Origin: Burkholderia sp. OK233 | GTDB lineage: Bacteria > Pseudomonadota > Gammaproteobacteria > Burkholderiales > Burkholderiaceae | Assembly (NCBI RefSeq): GCF_900230185.1 | Contig: NZ_OCSR01000001.1 | Location: 2,294,001-2,358,000 of the forward strand | Direction: 5' to 3' | DNA length: 64,000 nucleotides | Shown: piece by piece, positions 25,882 through 34,771 of the stretch | How positions within the stretch are numbered: the first letter of the stretch is position 1 | Layout of the letters: the number at the start of each line of letters is the position of its first letter | Position numbers and translations under genes: made by a program | Notes under the pieces: model-generated | What the model was told of the DNA's origin: nothing | Database searches by the model: none | Seen by the model: the letters and a program-made list of their open reading frames with translations, nothing else

Positions 25882-27984
25882 TTAGCCATGCGCCCCGATC
25901 AGATTCACCACCTTGATATTGCGCGTATCCGGCACTTCGGCATAAGACAGCACCTTCAACTGCGGCAGGCTGCGGCGCAGGAAACGCGCGAGCATCGGCC
26001 GTAACGCATGCTGGACCAGCAGCACCGGCGACAGCCCAAGGTTTTGCTGGCGCGTCATCGCCTTCTGCGTTTCGTTGAGCAGCGTATGCGCGAGGCCCGG
26101 TTCGAGGCCCGGATTGGCGCCCGTGGAAAGCGCCTGCGACAAGACCCGCTCCAGATTCGAATCGAGGCCCATTACCTGCATGTCGCCCACGCCCGGGAAC
26201 CACTGCTGCGTAATCGCACGGCCCAGAGCAAGGCGCACGGCGGCGGTGAGATCGTGCGCGTCGGTGACCTTCGGCGTGTGCTCGGACAAGGCTTCGAGAA
26301 TCGTGCGCATATCACGGATCGGCACGCCTTCTTCCAGCAGGTTTTGCAGCACCTTTTGCAGCGTGGTGAGCGGCAATGACTTCGGCACCAGATCGTCGAC
26401 GAGCGACGGCGTGTCCTTCTGCATCCGCTCCAGCAGCGCCTGGACTTCGCGGCGGCCGAGCAGTTCGGACGCATGCGTCACCACGAGGTGATTCAGGTGC
26501 GTGGCCACCACCGTGCTCGAATCGACCACCGTATAGCCGTACACCTGCGCCTGTTCGCGCAGATTCGTATCGATCCAGATGGCCGGCAGACCGAACGCCG
26601 GATCTTGCGTCGGTGTGCCCGGCAGCGCCGCGGACACCTGCCCCGGGTTGATCGCCAGCCACTGCCCCGGATACGCTTCGCCGACACCCACCTCGACGCC
26701 CTTCAGCGCAATCCGGTAGCCGTTCGGCCGCAATTCGAGGTTGTCGCGGATATGGATCACCGGCGGCAGGAAGCCGATTTCCTGCGCGAACTTCTTGCGG
26801 ATGCTCTTGATCCGCTTGAGCAGTTCGCCGTCCGAGTTCTTGTCGACGAGCGGAATCAGCCGGTAGCCAACTTCGAGGCCGAGCGTGTCGATCATCGTCA
26901 CGTCGTCCCAGCTGGCTTCCGTATTCTCGACCGGCGCGAGCGCGGCCGGTGCGACGTCGACCAGTGTCGCGCTGTTCTTGCGGGCTTCGCTGCGCTTTTT
27001 CATCGTACGGCCGAGCTGGATCAGGCCACCGCCGAGAATCAGAAACGCGAAGTGCGGCATGCCCGGAATCAGGCCCATCAACACCAGAATGCAGCCCGTG
27101 ATCACCAGCACGCGCGGGTTCGTGAAGAGCTGCCCGGTCAGTTGCGTACCGATGTCTTCGTTGGTCGCGACGCGCGAAACGATCACACCGGCCGCCGTCG
27201 AAATCACGAGCGACGGGATCTGTGCGACGAGACCGTCACCGATCGTCAGCAGCGTGTAGGTCTTGCCCGCGGACGCGAAGTCCATGCCGTGCTGCACCAT
27301 CCCGACGATCAGGCCACCGAAGATGTTGATCACCATGATCAGCAAACCGGCGATCGCATCGCCGCGCACGAACTTGCTGGCGCCGTCCATAGAACCGTAG
27401 AACTCGGCTTCCTGGGAGACTTCCAGACGGCGCTTGCGGGCTTGATCTTCGTTGATGAGGCCGGCGTTCAGGTCGGCGTCGATCGCCATCTGCTTACCGG
27501 GCATCGCGTCGAGCGTGAAGCGCGCGGACACTTCCGCGATCCGCCCCGCGCCCTTGGTGATCACCATGAAGTTGATGACCATCAAAATCACAAAGACGAC
27601 GATACCGACCGCGAAGTTGCCGCCCACGAGGAAGTGGCCGAACGACTCGATCACCTGGCCCGCCGCGTCCGGGCCGGTATGGCCTTCGAGCAGCACGACG
27701 CGGGTGGAGGCCACGTTCAGGGACAGGCGCAGCAAGGTCGAGAACAGCAGCACGCTTGGGAAAGCGGCGAAGTCGAGCGGCTTCATCGTGTACATGCTGA
27801 CGAGCAGCACCATCACGGAAAGCGCGATGTTGAAGGTGAACAGCAGATCCAGCAGAAACGGCGGCAACGGCAGAATCATCATGCCGAGGATCATGCAGAT
27901 CAGCACCGGCCCGGCGAGGGCGCGCAAATTGGTGCCGCTCAAGGCATCCGGCCGTCGGGACAGGAATCCGGCGCGAGCGTTCAT
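25882..27984 (-). CDS. flhA: Flagellar export gate protein FlhA
   Basis: FlhA is the nonameric export-gate platform that docks chaperone-substrate complexes. The product is 700 residues. The N-terminal half has about eight transmembrane helices and the FHIPEP signature region, including 'RFTLDAMPGKQMAIDADLN' and 'RRLEVSQEAEFYGSMDGASK'. A large cytoplasmic domain follows (from about residue 350), with 'GYRLIPLVDK' and 'RLALGRAITQQWFPG'. The ATG overlaps the flhB stop (ATGA). Confidence 0.98.
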   Translation of the reverse strand: MNARAGFLSRRPDALSGTNLRALAGPVLICMILGMMILPLPPFLLDLLFTFNIALSVMVLLVSMYTMKPLDFAAFPSVLLFSTLLRLSLNVASTRVVLLEGHTGPDAAGQVIESFGHFLVGGNFAVGIVVFVILMVINFMVITKGAGRIAEVSARFTLDAMPGKQMAIDADLNAGLINEDQARKRRLEVSQEAEFYGSMDGASKFVRGDAIAGLLIMVINIFGGLIVGMVQHGMDFASAGKTYTLLTIGDGLVAQIPSLVISTAAGVIVSRVATNEDIGTQLTGQLFTNPRVLVITGCILVLMGLIPGMPHFAFLILGGGLIQLGRTMKKRSEARKNSATLVDVAPAALAPVENTEASWDDVTMIDTLGLEVGYRLIPLVDKNSDGELLKRIKSIRKKFAQEIGFLPPVIHIRDNLELRPNGYRIALKGVEVGVGEAYPGQWLAINPGQVSAALPGTPTQDPAFGLPAIWIDTNLREQAQVYGYTVVDSSTVVATHLNHLVVTHASELLGRREVQALLERMQKDTPSLVDDLVPKSLPLTTLQKVLQNLLEEGVPIRDMRTILEALSEHTPKVTDAHDLTAAVRLALGRAITQQWFPGVGDMQVMGLDSNLERVLSQALSTGANPGLEPGLAHTLLNETQKAMTRQQNLGLSPVLLVQHALRPMLARFLRRSLPQLKVLSYAEVPDTRNIKVVNLIGAHG

Positions 27985-29204
27985 GCGGAGGCTCCTGAAG
28001 CGTCGTCGTTATCTGGGTTAACAGCGGGGTTAAGCACGTCGGCGGCTTCCTGCTCGGCTTCATCGTCCGGCACGCCGCCCTTGTCGAGGTCCGCGGGCAC
28101 GTCGAACTCGGTCGGTGCGACCGGCGCGACGCCGCCTTCGGTGTTGAAACGCCGCAACTGATACACCCACGCAAGCACCTCGGCGACCGCGCCATAGAGC
28201 GGGCCGGGAATCTCACGGTTCAGATCGACGTTGTGATACAGCGCACGCGCGAGCGGCGGCGCTTCCAGCAGCGGCACGTTGTTCTCGGCGGCGATTTCAC
28301 GAATCCGCGCGGCCACCAGGTTCACGCCCTTGGCGACCACCTTCGGCGCGCGCATCTCGCCGTCGGTGTACTGCAGCGCGACCGCGAAGTGCGTCGGGTT
28401 GGTCACCACCACATCGGCCTTGGGCACCTGGGTCATCATGCGGCGACGGGCAATGGCGCGCTGCTGCTGGCGAATCCGGCCTTTGACGTGCGGATCGCCT
28501 TCGCTTTCGCGGTGTTCGCGCTTCACTTCTTCCTTCGTCATGCGCAGTTTCTTGTGGAACTGCCAGAGTTGATACGGCACGTCCAACGCGGCCACGACGA
28601 ACATGCCCGCGACCGTCATGCCGCAGCACACCGCGATCAGATGCACGGTGTTGGCGAGCGCTAGTTGCAGCGGCTGGGTCGCCAGCGCGAGAACTTCCTC
28701 GCGTCGATTCCAGAGCGCCGAGCCGCCGATGCAGCCTACCACCAGCGTCTTCGCAAGCGACAGGCCGAGCTGAACCGGTCCGTTGATCGAGAATATCTTG
28801 CCGAGCCCTGTGATCGGATTGAGCCGGTTGAACTTGGGCTCGAGGCCTTTCGAAGACAACTGCCAGCCGCCCAGCGCCATCGGCGCGAGCAGGGCGGCGG
28901 CGCCGGTGAAGGCCAGAACCGGCAGCAGCGCGTACAGGCCCTGGCGACCTGCGGCGCCCGCGCCGATCAGCATGCGGCGGGTTTCGAACACGGTGGCGTG
29001 GTCGAACGTGAAGGACGCCCGCAGCATGCCCTGCAAATGCTCGCCGATGCTGTCGGACATGCCCCATACGCCGAAGAACCCCGCTGCCAGCAGCGCAAAC
29101 GTCGACAGCTCCCGCGAACGCACGATCTGCCCTTCCTCGCGCGCCTTCTGCAGGCGCCGGGGAGTGGCTGATTCGGTTTTTTCGAGGTCGCTATCCTCCG
29201 CCAC
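27981..29204 (-). CDS. flhB: Flagellar export switch protein FlhB
   Basis: FlhB switches export specificity from rod/hook to filament after self-cleavage. The product is 407 residues with four transmembrane helices in the first 220. The autocleavage motif NPTH is intact in 'KADVVVTNPTHFAVALQY'. The cytoplasmic tail ends in an acidic stretch. It starts with GTG at 29204 ('AEDSDLEKTESATPRRLQKA', typical), with GGAGAGCG upstream. It heads the flhBA transcript. Confidence 0.97.
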   Translation of the reverse strand: MAEDSDLEKTESATPRRLQKAREEGQIVRSRELSTFALLAAGFFGVWGMSDSIGEHLQGMLRASFTFDHATVFETRRMLIGAGAAGRQGLYALLPVLAFTGAAALLAPMALGGWQLSSKGLEPKFNRLNPITGLGKIFSINGPVQLGLSLAKTLVVGCIGGSALWNRREEVLALATQPLQLALANTVHLIAVCCGMTVAGMFVVAALDVPYQLWQFHKKLRMTKEEVKREHRESEGDPHVKGRIRQQQRAIARRRMMTQVPKADVVVTNPTHFAVALQYTDGEMRAPKVVAKGVNLVAARIREIAAENNVPLLEAPPLARALYHNVDLNREIPGPLYGAVAEVLAWVYQLRRFNTEGGVAPVAPTEFDVPADLDKGGVPDDEAEQEAADVLNPAVNPDNDDASGASA

Positions 29205-29543
29205 AAACGCTCTCCAGTCGGCCGAGGCACGGCGCCTCTTTCCAGTGAGAGCGATTATTCACGCTCGACGCAAGCGACGATCGGCGGATAAGGGCGGAGA
29301 AAGGGGGGTATTTCGAGGGATGGAGCGGCCGGCAAGCAGCGCGGCGGGGCTTGCTGGCTGGGCCCGAGCGGATCCGCCTGAGCGATGGCGCGCTGGCCAA
29401 GGGTGGCTGGCAATCGGCAGCAAGCCAGCGCAGTTGTCGGGGCCGGCCGGCTAGCCGTGGCAAGCGGCACCGGGTGCGGCTAGCGGACACCCGCGCCGTT
29501 TTGCGCGGGTGTCCAGCCAGTCCTTATGCGTAGGACATGCGCC
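29205..29543. other. Intergenic region between the DUF3443 gene and flhB
   Basis: These 339 bp carry the hairpin that ends the DUF3443 transcript (29485-29514) and the presumed flhB promoter. A minus-strand TCGAAATACC near 29320 loosely resembles half of an FlhDC box. No gene was recognised. Confidence 0.5.
29485..29514 (-). terminator. Hairpin terminating the DUF3443 transcript
   Basis: A perfect 12-bp stem, GGACACCCGCGC (29485-29496) with GCGCGGGTGTCC (29503-29514), has a 6-nt loop. It lies 29 bp past the DUF3443 stop. Stem strength supports termination; the flanking T-run is absent. Confidence 0.6.
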
Positions 29544-30833
29544 TCAGAAACCGACGTAAGGCGCCTGAGTGCCGGCCGCGAAGCCGTAGTACATGTAGCG
29601 GCCATAAAAGAACGGCAAACCGAGATCGAAGCTGCTGTTGCCGCCGATCTGCCCGGCCAGATCGTTGAACGCATAGTTGCTGCTGTTGCCGAACAGCGTC
29701 GACGCGCTCAGGATGCCGATGCTGACGCTCGCTCTCGTGCTGCTCAGGCCGCCCAGCGTGATCGACCGGGTTTGCGCGGACGACGGGCAATAGAATCCGG
29801 CGAAATTACTGCCGCACTGCGCGAGCGAACTGTCGCCGAAGAAGTACGCGTTCGAACCCGAATCGAAGAACGCCGTCACCGTCGTGCCGTTAAAGACGCT
29901 GTTGTTCATGTTGCCGAAGGCATCGGTGGTGAAGGTCTGCGTGGCCGCCAGCGCATTGTTCGACTGCGTGCCGATCCCGAACACCAGCGTGCCGGTGGCC
30001 GACGATGCACCGGTGTTCGACACCGGCGGCATCTGCACGATCACGCCGTTGTTGTCGGCCGTGAAGTTGGCGACCGGATTGGCGACCTGCTGGGCTTGCG
30101 GCACCGTGGCACGGGCGCAGGAGCTGCCACACGTGAAATAATTGCTGTAGGTGGCGGCCGTCGACGGGGTCGAGCAGGTTGCGCCGCAATCGGTGGGCGC
30201 CGTGCCGATGCCGAGAATGCCGTTGGCGCCGAGATCGGTGGCCGTGTTTTCCGCCGGACCGCTGCCGCAGCCGCTGGGCGCCGCGCCGGCCGCCGAATCA
30301 CCAATGATCTGTATCGGGATAGCCGAGGCCGTCGTTTCGCCGCCGATCTGTATGGTCGCGGTGCGCACGGTGCCCCATGTGAAGCCGTCGGCGAAGGTCG
30401 CGCACTCGGCGAGCTGCGCGCCGCCCGACAGGGTACTGACCGGCAAAGCAGCAAGCAACGAAGGATTCACCACCGAGCTGACCAGACGCAGCCCGAACGA
30501 ACCGGTATCGAGCTGGATGTTGCTGATGGTCTGACAGTTGGATGTCGTACCTGGCGGGCATACGGTCACGCTGACCGTTGGAATATTGATGACGCCGCTT
30601 ACACCGCGCCCGACCGTGATCGGCACGGTGTTCGCCGCGGTCGCGGCGATCGGTTGCTGGGTCGGGCTGGCCGGCAGCGAGCCGCCGTTCAGCGTGTTCG
30701 ACGAATTGTTGCCGGAACTGGAACTGTCGCCGCCGCCACCGCCACCGCAGGCGGCCACCACCGACACCAACGCCACGGCCACGACGGCCTGCACCCAGCC
30801 CCTGAGCTTCACAGCACTTTGCATGGTTCGCAT
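29544..30833 (-). CDS. DUF3443 lipoprotein with aspartic-protease-like motifs
   Basis: The function is unknown. The product is 429 residues. The signal peptide ends in a lipobox ('SVVAACGG'), followed by a Gly/Ser/Asn-rich tether (about residues 30-55), so it should be membrane-anchored on the periplasmic side. The remainder resembles the DUF3443 family. Two motifs recall the paired catalytic Asp loops of pepsin-like proteases: 'IQLDTGSFGLR' and 'TAFFDSGSNAYFF'. Several Cys pairs lie between them. It follows the DUF2844 gene by 15 bp in what looks like a two-gene operon. Protease activity is my inference only. Confidence 0.8.
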   Translation of the reverse strand: MRTMQSAVKLRGWVQAVVAVALVSVVAACGGGGGGDSSSSGNNSSNTLNGGSLPASPTQQPIAATAANTVPITVGRGVSGVINIPTVSVTVCPPGTTSNCQTISNIQLDTGSFGLRLVSSVVNPSLLAALPVSTLSGGAQLAECATFADGFTWGTVRTATIQIGGETTASAIPIQIIGDSAAGAAPSGCGSGPAENTATDLGANGILGIGTAPTDCGATCSTPSTAATYSNYFTCGSSCARATVPQAQQVANPVANFTADNNGVIVQMPPVSNTGASSATGTLVFGIGTQSNNALAATQTFTTDAFGNMNNSVFNGTTVTAFFDSGSNAYFFGDSSLAQCGSNFAGFYCPSSAQTRSITLGGLSSTRASVSIGILSASTLFGNSSNYAFNDLAGQIGGNSSFDLGLPFFYGRYMYYGFAAGTQAPYVGF

Positions 30834-30848
30834 CGTTCGTCCTCGCCC

Positions 30849-31394
30849 TTACTGGATGTCGGAACCGCTGACGCCGGCCGGCAATGCCGGCGGCAACCAG
30901 GCCTGACCGCTGAACGCGCCCATGTGACCGCCGGAGCGGACCACGAGGCTGCTCTGGTCGACCGCAACGGGGCCACGGCCGCCTCCGCGTGCCTCGCGCG
31001 CGGCTTTCACGCCAGCGACGTACTGCGGGAAATAGCTGCCGAGCAGATCGTTCAGATCCGGCATTTGCGGACCACGCCACGCGATGCCGAAGACCGAACC
31101 GTCCGCGGCGAGGTATTCGCGCACCACCGTGCCGTTGCCGAGCGTAGTTTCACGCACAGTGTAGGACGCCGAAGCCGAGGTGGAAGAAGCAGCACTCGAT
31201 GCAGAACGCATCACGCTTTGAGCCGCCGTTGCCGAACTGGTGCCGGGCTGCACGGTGCGGGAAGAAACCGACGCATCCGCAGGGGGTGTCATCGGGGCGC
31301 CGCCCAATCCCGCATAAGCGGACTGCACGGCTGACAACGAACAGGGTAATGCAAGCGCCATAACGAACCCGGCGCGGCGTACGCGACTCCACAT
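30849..31394 (-). CDS. Exported DUF2844 protein
   Basis: The function is unknown. The product is 181 residues from the ATG at 31394, with GGAGGA 7-8 nt upstream. It has a Sec signal peptide (cleavage near 'QSAYAGLGG') and a Ser/Ala-rich segment. A conserved core follows ('TVRETTLGNGTVVREYLAAD', 'GSVFGIAWRGPQMPDLNDLL', 'GSYFPQYVAGVKAAR') that I recognise as DUF2844. It is the first gene of a pair with the DUF3443 lipoprotein; such pairing suggests a joint envelope role. It is placed between cheZ and flhB on the same strand, but no motility function can be read from it. Confidence 0.8.
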   Translation of the reverse strand: MWSRVRRAGFVMALALPCSLSAVQSAYAGLGGAPMTPPADASVSSRTVQPGTSSATAAQSVMRSASSAASSTSASASYTVRETTLGNGTVVREYLAADGSVFGIAWRGPQMPDLNDLLGSYFPQYVAGVKAAREARGGGRGPVAVDQSSLVVRSGGHMGAFSGQAWLPPALPAGVSGSDIQ

Positions 31395-31655
31395 GACGAG
31401 GCTCCTCCCGAGCTGCTGCTGCTCGGCTCGCACCTCGTGCGAGCCGGCCGCATGTATGCAGATCATACGGCACCGCTGCGGTCGCACTCTGGAGGGATGC
31501 CTCACGGTGCCACCGACCGGTGACTGTCTCTCACCGGAATGCCATGCCGCTGCTTGAGTCCGTAGTATGCCTGTGGTTTGTGTCGGCAGACAGCAGGCGC
31601 ACGCCGGAGCGTGGCCTGCCACCCATGCCGATCCGGTGGTCCGGCGGTCCTGCCT

Positions 31656-31673
31656 CGCGCCCTTGCGGGCGCG
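31656..31673. terminator. Hairpin after cheZ
   Basis: A perfect 7-bp stem, CGCGCCC (31656-31662) with GGGCGCG (31667-31673) and a 4-nt loop, lies 9 bp after the cheZ stop. It is a plausible end to the long mot-che transcript, though without a T-run. Confidence 0.45.
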
Positions 31674-31681
31674 CTGGCGGG

Positions 31682-32392
31682 TCAGAAGCCGAGGCTCGCC
31701 AGCAGATCGTCGACTTGCGACTGGTCCTGCACCACGTCCGTCTTGCCTTCCGGATTGATCTGCGGACCGTTCAGCAGATGTTCGGGGCTGCCGGTGGACG
31801 ACGGCTCGGCCGCCAGTGCCGCCGCATTCGCCGCGAACTGCTCGCGCCGCTCGAGCGCGATGTTCTCGACCAGCACGCCGAGCAGCTGCTGCTCGATCAG
31901 GTACACGACATCCGTGATCTTCTTGATGACCTGCCCGGTCAGATCCTGGAAGTCCTGCGCCAGCATGATCTCCATCAGCTGCGCATTGGTCGCGGTGGTC
32001 GCCTCGGGCACGCCGCGCAGAAAGGTGCGCGTGTCGTTCATCAGCGCGCGCACTTCCTCGCGCTCGATCGGCGCCGCGTACCACTGCTCCCAGCGCGCGT
32101 CGAGTTCGCCGGCGTCTTTCTGCAGTTGTTCCTGGATCGGCTTGGCGACGTCGATCGATGACAGCACGCGCTCGGCGGCCTGCTCGGTCATGTTCGCGAT
32201 GTACTTGAGACGGTCGCGAGCATCGGGCACGGCTTCGGCCGCACGCTCAACATGCTTGTCGATCCCGAGCTCGCGCATCGAGTCACGCAGCGTGCGCGTC
32301 AGTTGTCCGATACGGGCGAGGATGCGGTCAGACGCGAGGTCGCCGCTCTCGGTCGCCGCTTCGGCGCCTTGCGCGTTGGTCGGCAGAGTCAC
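31682..32392 (-). CDS. cheZ: CheY-P phosphatase CheZ
   Basis: CheZ dephosphorylates CheY-P, ending the tumble signal. The product is 236 residues from the GTG at 32392, which sits 1 bp after the cheY stop with GGGAG upstream. The catalytic region 'LAQDFQDLTGQVIKKI' (the conserved Gln aligns with E. coli Gln147) lies in the long helical hairpin. The C-terminal 'QSQVDDLLASLGF' is the CheY-binding helix. It is the last gene of the chemotaxis operon. Confidence 0.97.
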   Translation of the reverse strand: MTLPTNAQGAEAATESGDLASDRILARIGQLTRTLRDSMRELGIDKHVERAAEAVPDARDRLKYIANMTEQAAERVLSSIDVAKPIQEQLQKDAGELDARWEQWYAAPIEREEVRALMNDTRTFLRGVPEATTATNAQLMEIMLAQDFQDLTGQVIKKITDVVYLIEQQLLGVLVENIALERREQFAANAAALAAEPSSTGSPEHLLNGPQINPEGKTDVVQDQSQVDDLLASLGF

Positions 32393-32393
32393 A

Positions 32394-32789
32394 TCAGCTC
32401 CCGGCTTTCGCCATCTTCTCGAGAATCTTGTTGAGCTTCTCGTCGAGCGTCGCGGCCGTGAACGGCTTGACGACATAACCGCTCGCGCCGGCCTGAGCCG
32501 CCGCGATGATGTTTTCCTTCTTCGACTCGGCCGTCACCATCAGCACCGGCAGATGCGTCAGGTGGGCGTCAGCGCGGATTTCCTTGAGCATGGCCAGACC
32601 GTCGAGGTTCGGCATGTTCCAGTCGGAGATCACGAAGTCATACGTGCCGCTGCGCAAACGCGCGAGGCCGGCCTGACCGTCTTCCGCTTCGTCGACGTTC
32701 GAGTAGCCGAGCTCTTTGAGCAGGTTGCGAACAATCCGGCGCATCGTCGGAAAGTCGTCAACCACCAGAATCTTCATTCCCTTATCCAT
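32394..32789 (-). CDS. cheY: Chemotaxis response regulator CheY
   Basis: CheY is phosphorylated by CheA and binds FliM. The product is 131 residues, a stand-alone receiver. The acidic pair is D11/D12, the phosphoacceptor D56 ('[10 protein letters not shown]'), with the switch Thr in 'LMVTAES' and Lys in 'YVVKPF'. Sequence and the adjacent cheZ mark it as the main motor-binding CheY, compared with the more divergent receiver at 40876-41253. Confidence 0.97.
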   Translation of the reverse strand: MDKGMKILVVDDFPTMRRIVRNLLKELGYSNVDEAEDGQAGLARLRSGTYDFVISDWNMPNLDGLAMLKEIRADAHLTHLPVLMVTAESKKENIIAAAQAGASGYVVKPFTAATLDEKLNKILEKMAKAGS

Positions 32790-32854
32790 TTCATTCCCTT
32801 TGCTTGATCCATGATGCGGCGCATGACCGCCAGTTCATTCCGATGCGTGTCGAG

Positions 32855-32880
32855 CGGAGTTACTTACTCCGGCCCCATGC
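32855..32880. repeat. Shortened palindromic repeat between cheY and cheB
   Basis: CGGAGTTA joins directly to CTTACTCCGG, followed by CCCCATGC. Compared with the units at 13988-14072 it lacks exactly the 11-nt loop-proximal segment GTGCTTCAGCA, as if the hairpin tip had been deleted. It lies in the 117-bp gap between cheB and cheY. Confidence 0.75.
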
Positions 32881-32906
32881 CTGGCGCTCGCCGTCAGGCC
32901 CGCGCA

Positions 32907-34004
32907 TCATACCCGCTGTACGCGGTCGCCCATTGACGACAGACGCGCCATCACGCGCCGGCTCATTTCCGGCAGCGAAGCGATTTCGTCCGCGGCGCCG
33001 AGCGCAATAGCTTCGCGCGGCATGCCGAATACGATACAGCTCGCCTCGTCCTGTGCAAGGGTATACGCCCCTGCTTTTTTCATGTCCAGTAGTCCGGCGG
33101 CGCCGTCTCGGCCCATTCCGGTCAGGATTACGCCTACCGCATTCTTGCCCGCATGCTGCGCAGCCGAACGGAACAGCACGTCCACTGATGGACGGTGCCG
33201 GTTGACCGGCGGTTCGTCCGACAGATGCGCAATATAGTTCGCGCCGCTGCGGGCCAGCAACAGGTGAGCGTGGCCGGGCGCGATATACGCATGTCCCGGC
33301 AGCACGCGTTCGCCGTGCTCTGCCTCTTTAACGGTAATCCGGCACAAACCATTAAGGCGTTGCGCAAAAGATTTTGTGAAACCCGGTGGCATATGCTGCG
33401 CGATCAGCACGGCAGGCGCATCCGGCGGCAGCGGAACCAGCACTTCGCGGATCGCTTCGGTGCCGCCCGTCGACGCGCCGACAATAATCAGCTTTTCGGT
33501 ACTGAGCAGCGGATTGTTGAAGAGCGGCGCGGCGGCGGCGGGCGCATGCGCCGCATGCGTGGCCGCGTGCTGCACCGGCGCGGCCTGGCGCACGCGCGCG
33601 CGGGCCGCGGCGCGAATCTTGTCGGCGAGCTTTTCCGAGTAGTCGAGCATGCCGTCACGAATGCCGACCTTCGGCTTGGTAACGAAGTCGACCGCGCCCA
33701 GTTCCAGCGCGCGCAGCGTGATTTCATTGCCACGCTCGGTCAGCGACGACACCATCACGACCGGCATCGGCCGCAGACGCATCAGCTTCTCGAGGAAGTC
33801 GAGACCGTCCATGCGCGGCATTTCGACGTCGAGCGTCAGCACGTCCGGATTGTGCTGCTTGATGAGATCGCGCGCGACCAGCGGGTCGGGTGCGGTCGCC
33901 ACGACGGTCATGTCCGGCTGGCCGTTGATGATTTCCGTCATCAGGCTGCGGATCAGCGCCGAGTCGTCGACGCACAGTACTTTGATCTTTTCCACAGTGC
34001 TCAC
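32907..34004 (-). CDS. cheB: Chemotaxis methylesterase / glutamine deamidase CheB
   Basis: CheB demethylates and deamidates receptors after phosphorylation. The product is 365 residues. The receiver domain (1-125) has phosphoacceptor D59 ('[12 protein letters not shown]'). The C-terminal esterase domain (about 165-360) has the Ser of '[10 protein letters not shown]', the His of '[10 protein letters not shown]' and the Asp of '[10 protein letters not shown]'. It starts with GTG at 34004, overlapping the cheD stop (GTGA) with GAGGAGGC upstream. Confidence 0.98.
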   Translation of the reverse strand: MSTVEKIKVLCVDDSALIRSLMTEIINGQPDMTVVATAPDPLVARDLIKQHNPDVLTLDVEMPRMDGLDFLEKLMRLRPMPVVMVSSLTERGNEITLRALELGAVDFVTKPKVGIRDGMLDYSEKLADKIRAAARARVRQAAPVQHAATHAAHAPAAAAPLFNNPLLSTEKLIIVGASTGGTEAIREVLVPLPPDAPAVLIAQHMPPGFTKSFAQRLNGLCRITVKEAEHGERVLPGHAYIAPGHAHLLLARSGANYIAHLSDEPPVNRHRPSVDVLFRSAAQHAGKNAVGVILTGMGRDGAAGLLDMKKAGAYTLAQDEASCIVFGMPREAIALGAADEIASLPEMSRRVMARLSSMGDRVQRV

Positions 34005-34771
34005 GCCTCCTCTGTAGTTCTGGCGTTGTTTGAATTAATCGGGCGCGGGCTCGCGCCGAACAGTTCGATGCGCGGCTTCGCGGCGCCTGCGCCCGCACTG
34101 CCGCCCGCTGCGCCGAACAGTTCGACCTTGGGCCGCGTGGCGGCCGGCGTCGAGAACAACTCGACCCGTTTGCGGGCCGCCGCGAGCCGCTCGGCACGCG
34201 CTTCGGCACTTTGCCGCATGAGCGCCTGTTCACGCTCGGCCACGCCGGCTTCCTGCTGCAGGCGCAACTTCTTCACCATGACCTGGCCGGTGCGCGGCAT
34301 GAAAGCGACCTTGCGCGGATGATTGCCCTGCAAATCCTCTGCGACGATGCGGATCTTTTCGAGCGCCAGATAGCGGCGCACGAATTCCGAATTGCGATCG
34401 CCGATGTTCATCGTCGTCATGCCGGCCAGTACCGCGCCGCCGCCAAACACCTTGGCTTCGAAACGCTCACGCCGGCCACCGGCTTTGATCAGCTCGTTGA
34501 TCAGCACTTCCATTGCGTACGCGCCATAGCGCATCGAATCCGACGCGGGCTGACCGGCGTCCGCGCCGTCGTCGGGCAGCATGAAGTGATTCATGCCGCC
34601 AATGCCGGCCGTGCGGTCCTGAATGCAGGCCGCGACACACGAACCGAGCACGGTGACGAGCACCATGTCTTCGCTCGTCGTGTAAAACTCGTTCGGCAAC
34701 AGCTTCACGCCGGGGCGCTGGAAGTGGTTGTCGAAGTACAGATTGGAGGCGATCGGCAGGCTGCTGCTCAT
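34001..34771 (-). CDS. cheD: Chemoreceptor glutamine deamidase CheD with a repetitive tail
   Basis: CheD deamidates receptor glutamines. The catalytic Cys lies in '[12 protein letters not shown]' and the His in 'GGMNHFMLP'; '[18 protein letters not shown]' and '[13 protein letters not shown]' are family blocks. The product is 256 residues, longer than the usual 160-200. The extra tail carries a basic helix and three copies of a short motif: 'RVELFS', 'KVELFGA' and 'RIELFGA' (residues about 200-240). The gene overlaps cheR and cheB by 4 nt each, so the cheRDB block is translationally coupled. Confidence 0.95.
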   Translation of the reverse strand: MSSSLPIASNLYFDNHFQRPGVKLLPNEFYTTSEDMVLVTVLGSCVAACIQDRTAGIGGMNHFMLPDDGADAGQPASDSMRYGAYAMEVLINELIKAGGRRERFEAKVFGGGAVLAGMTTMNIGDRNSEFVRRYLALEKIRIVAEDLQGNHPRKVAFMPRTGQVMVKKLRLQQEAGVAEREQALMRQSAEARAERLAAARKRVELFSTPAATRPKVELFGAAGGSAGAGAAKPRIELFGASPRPINSNNARTTEEA

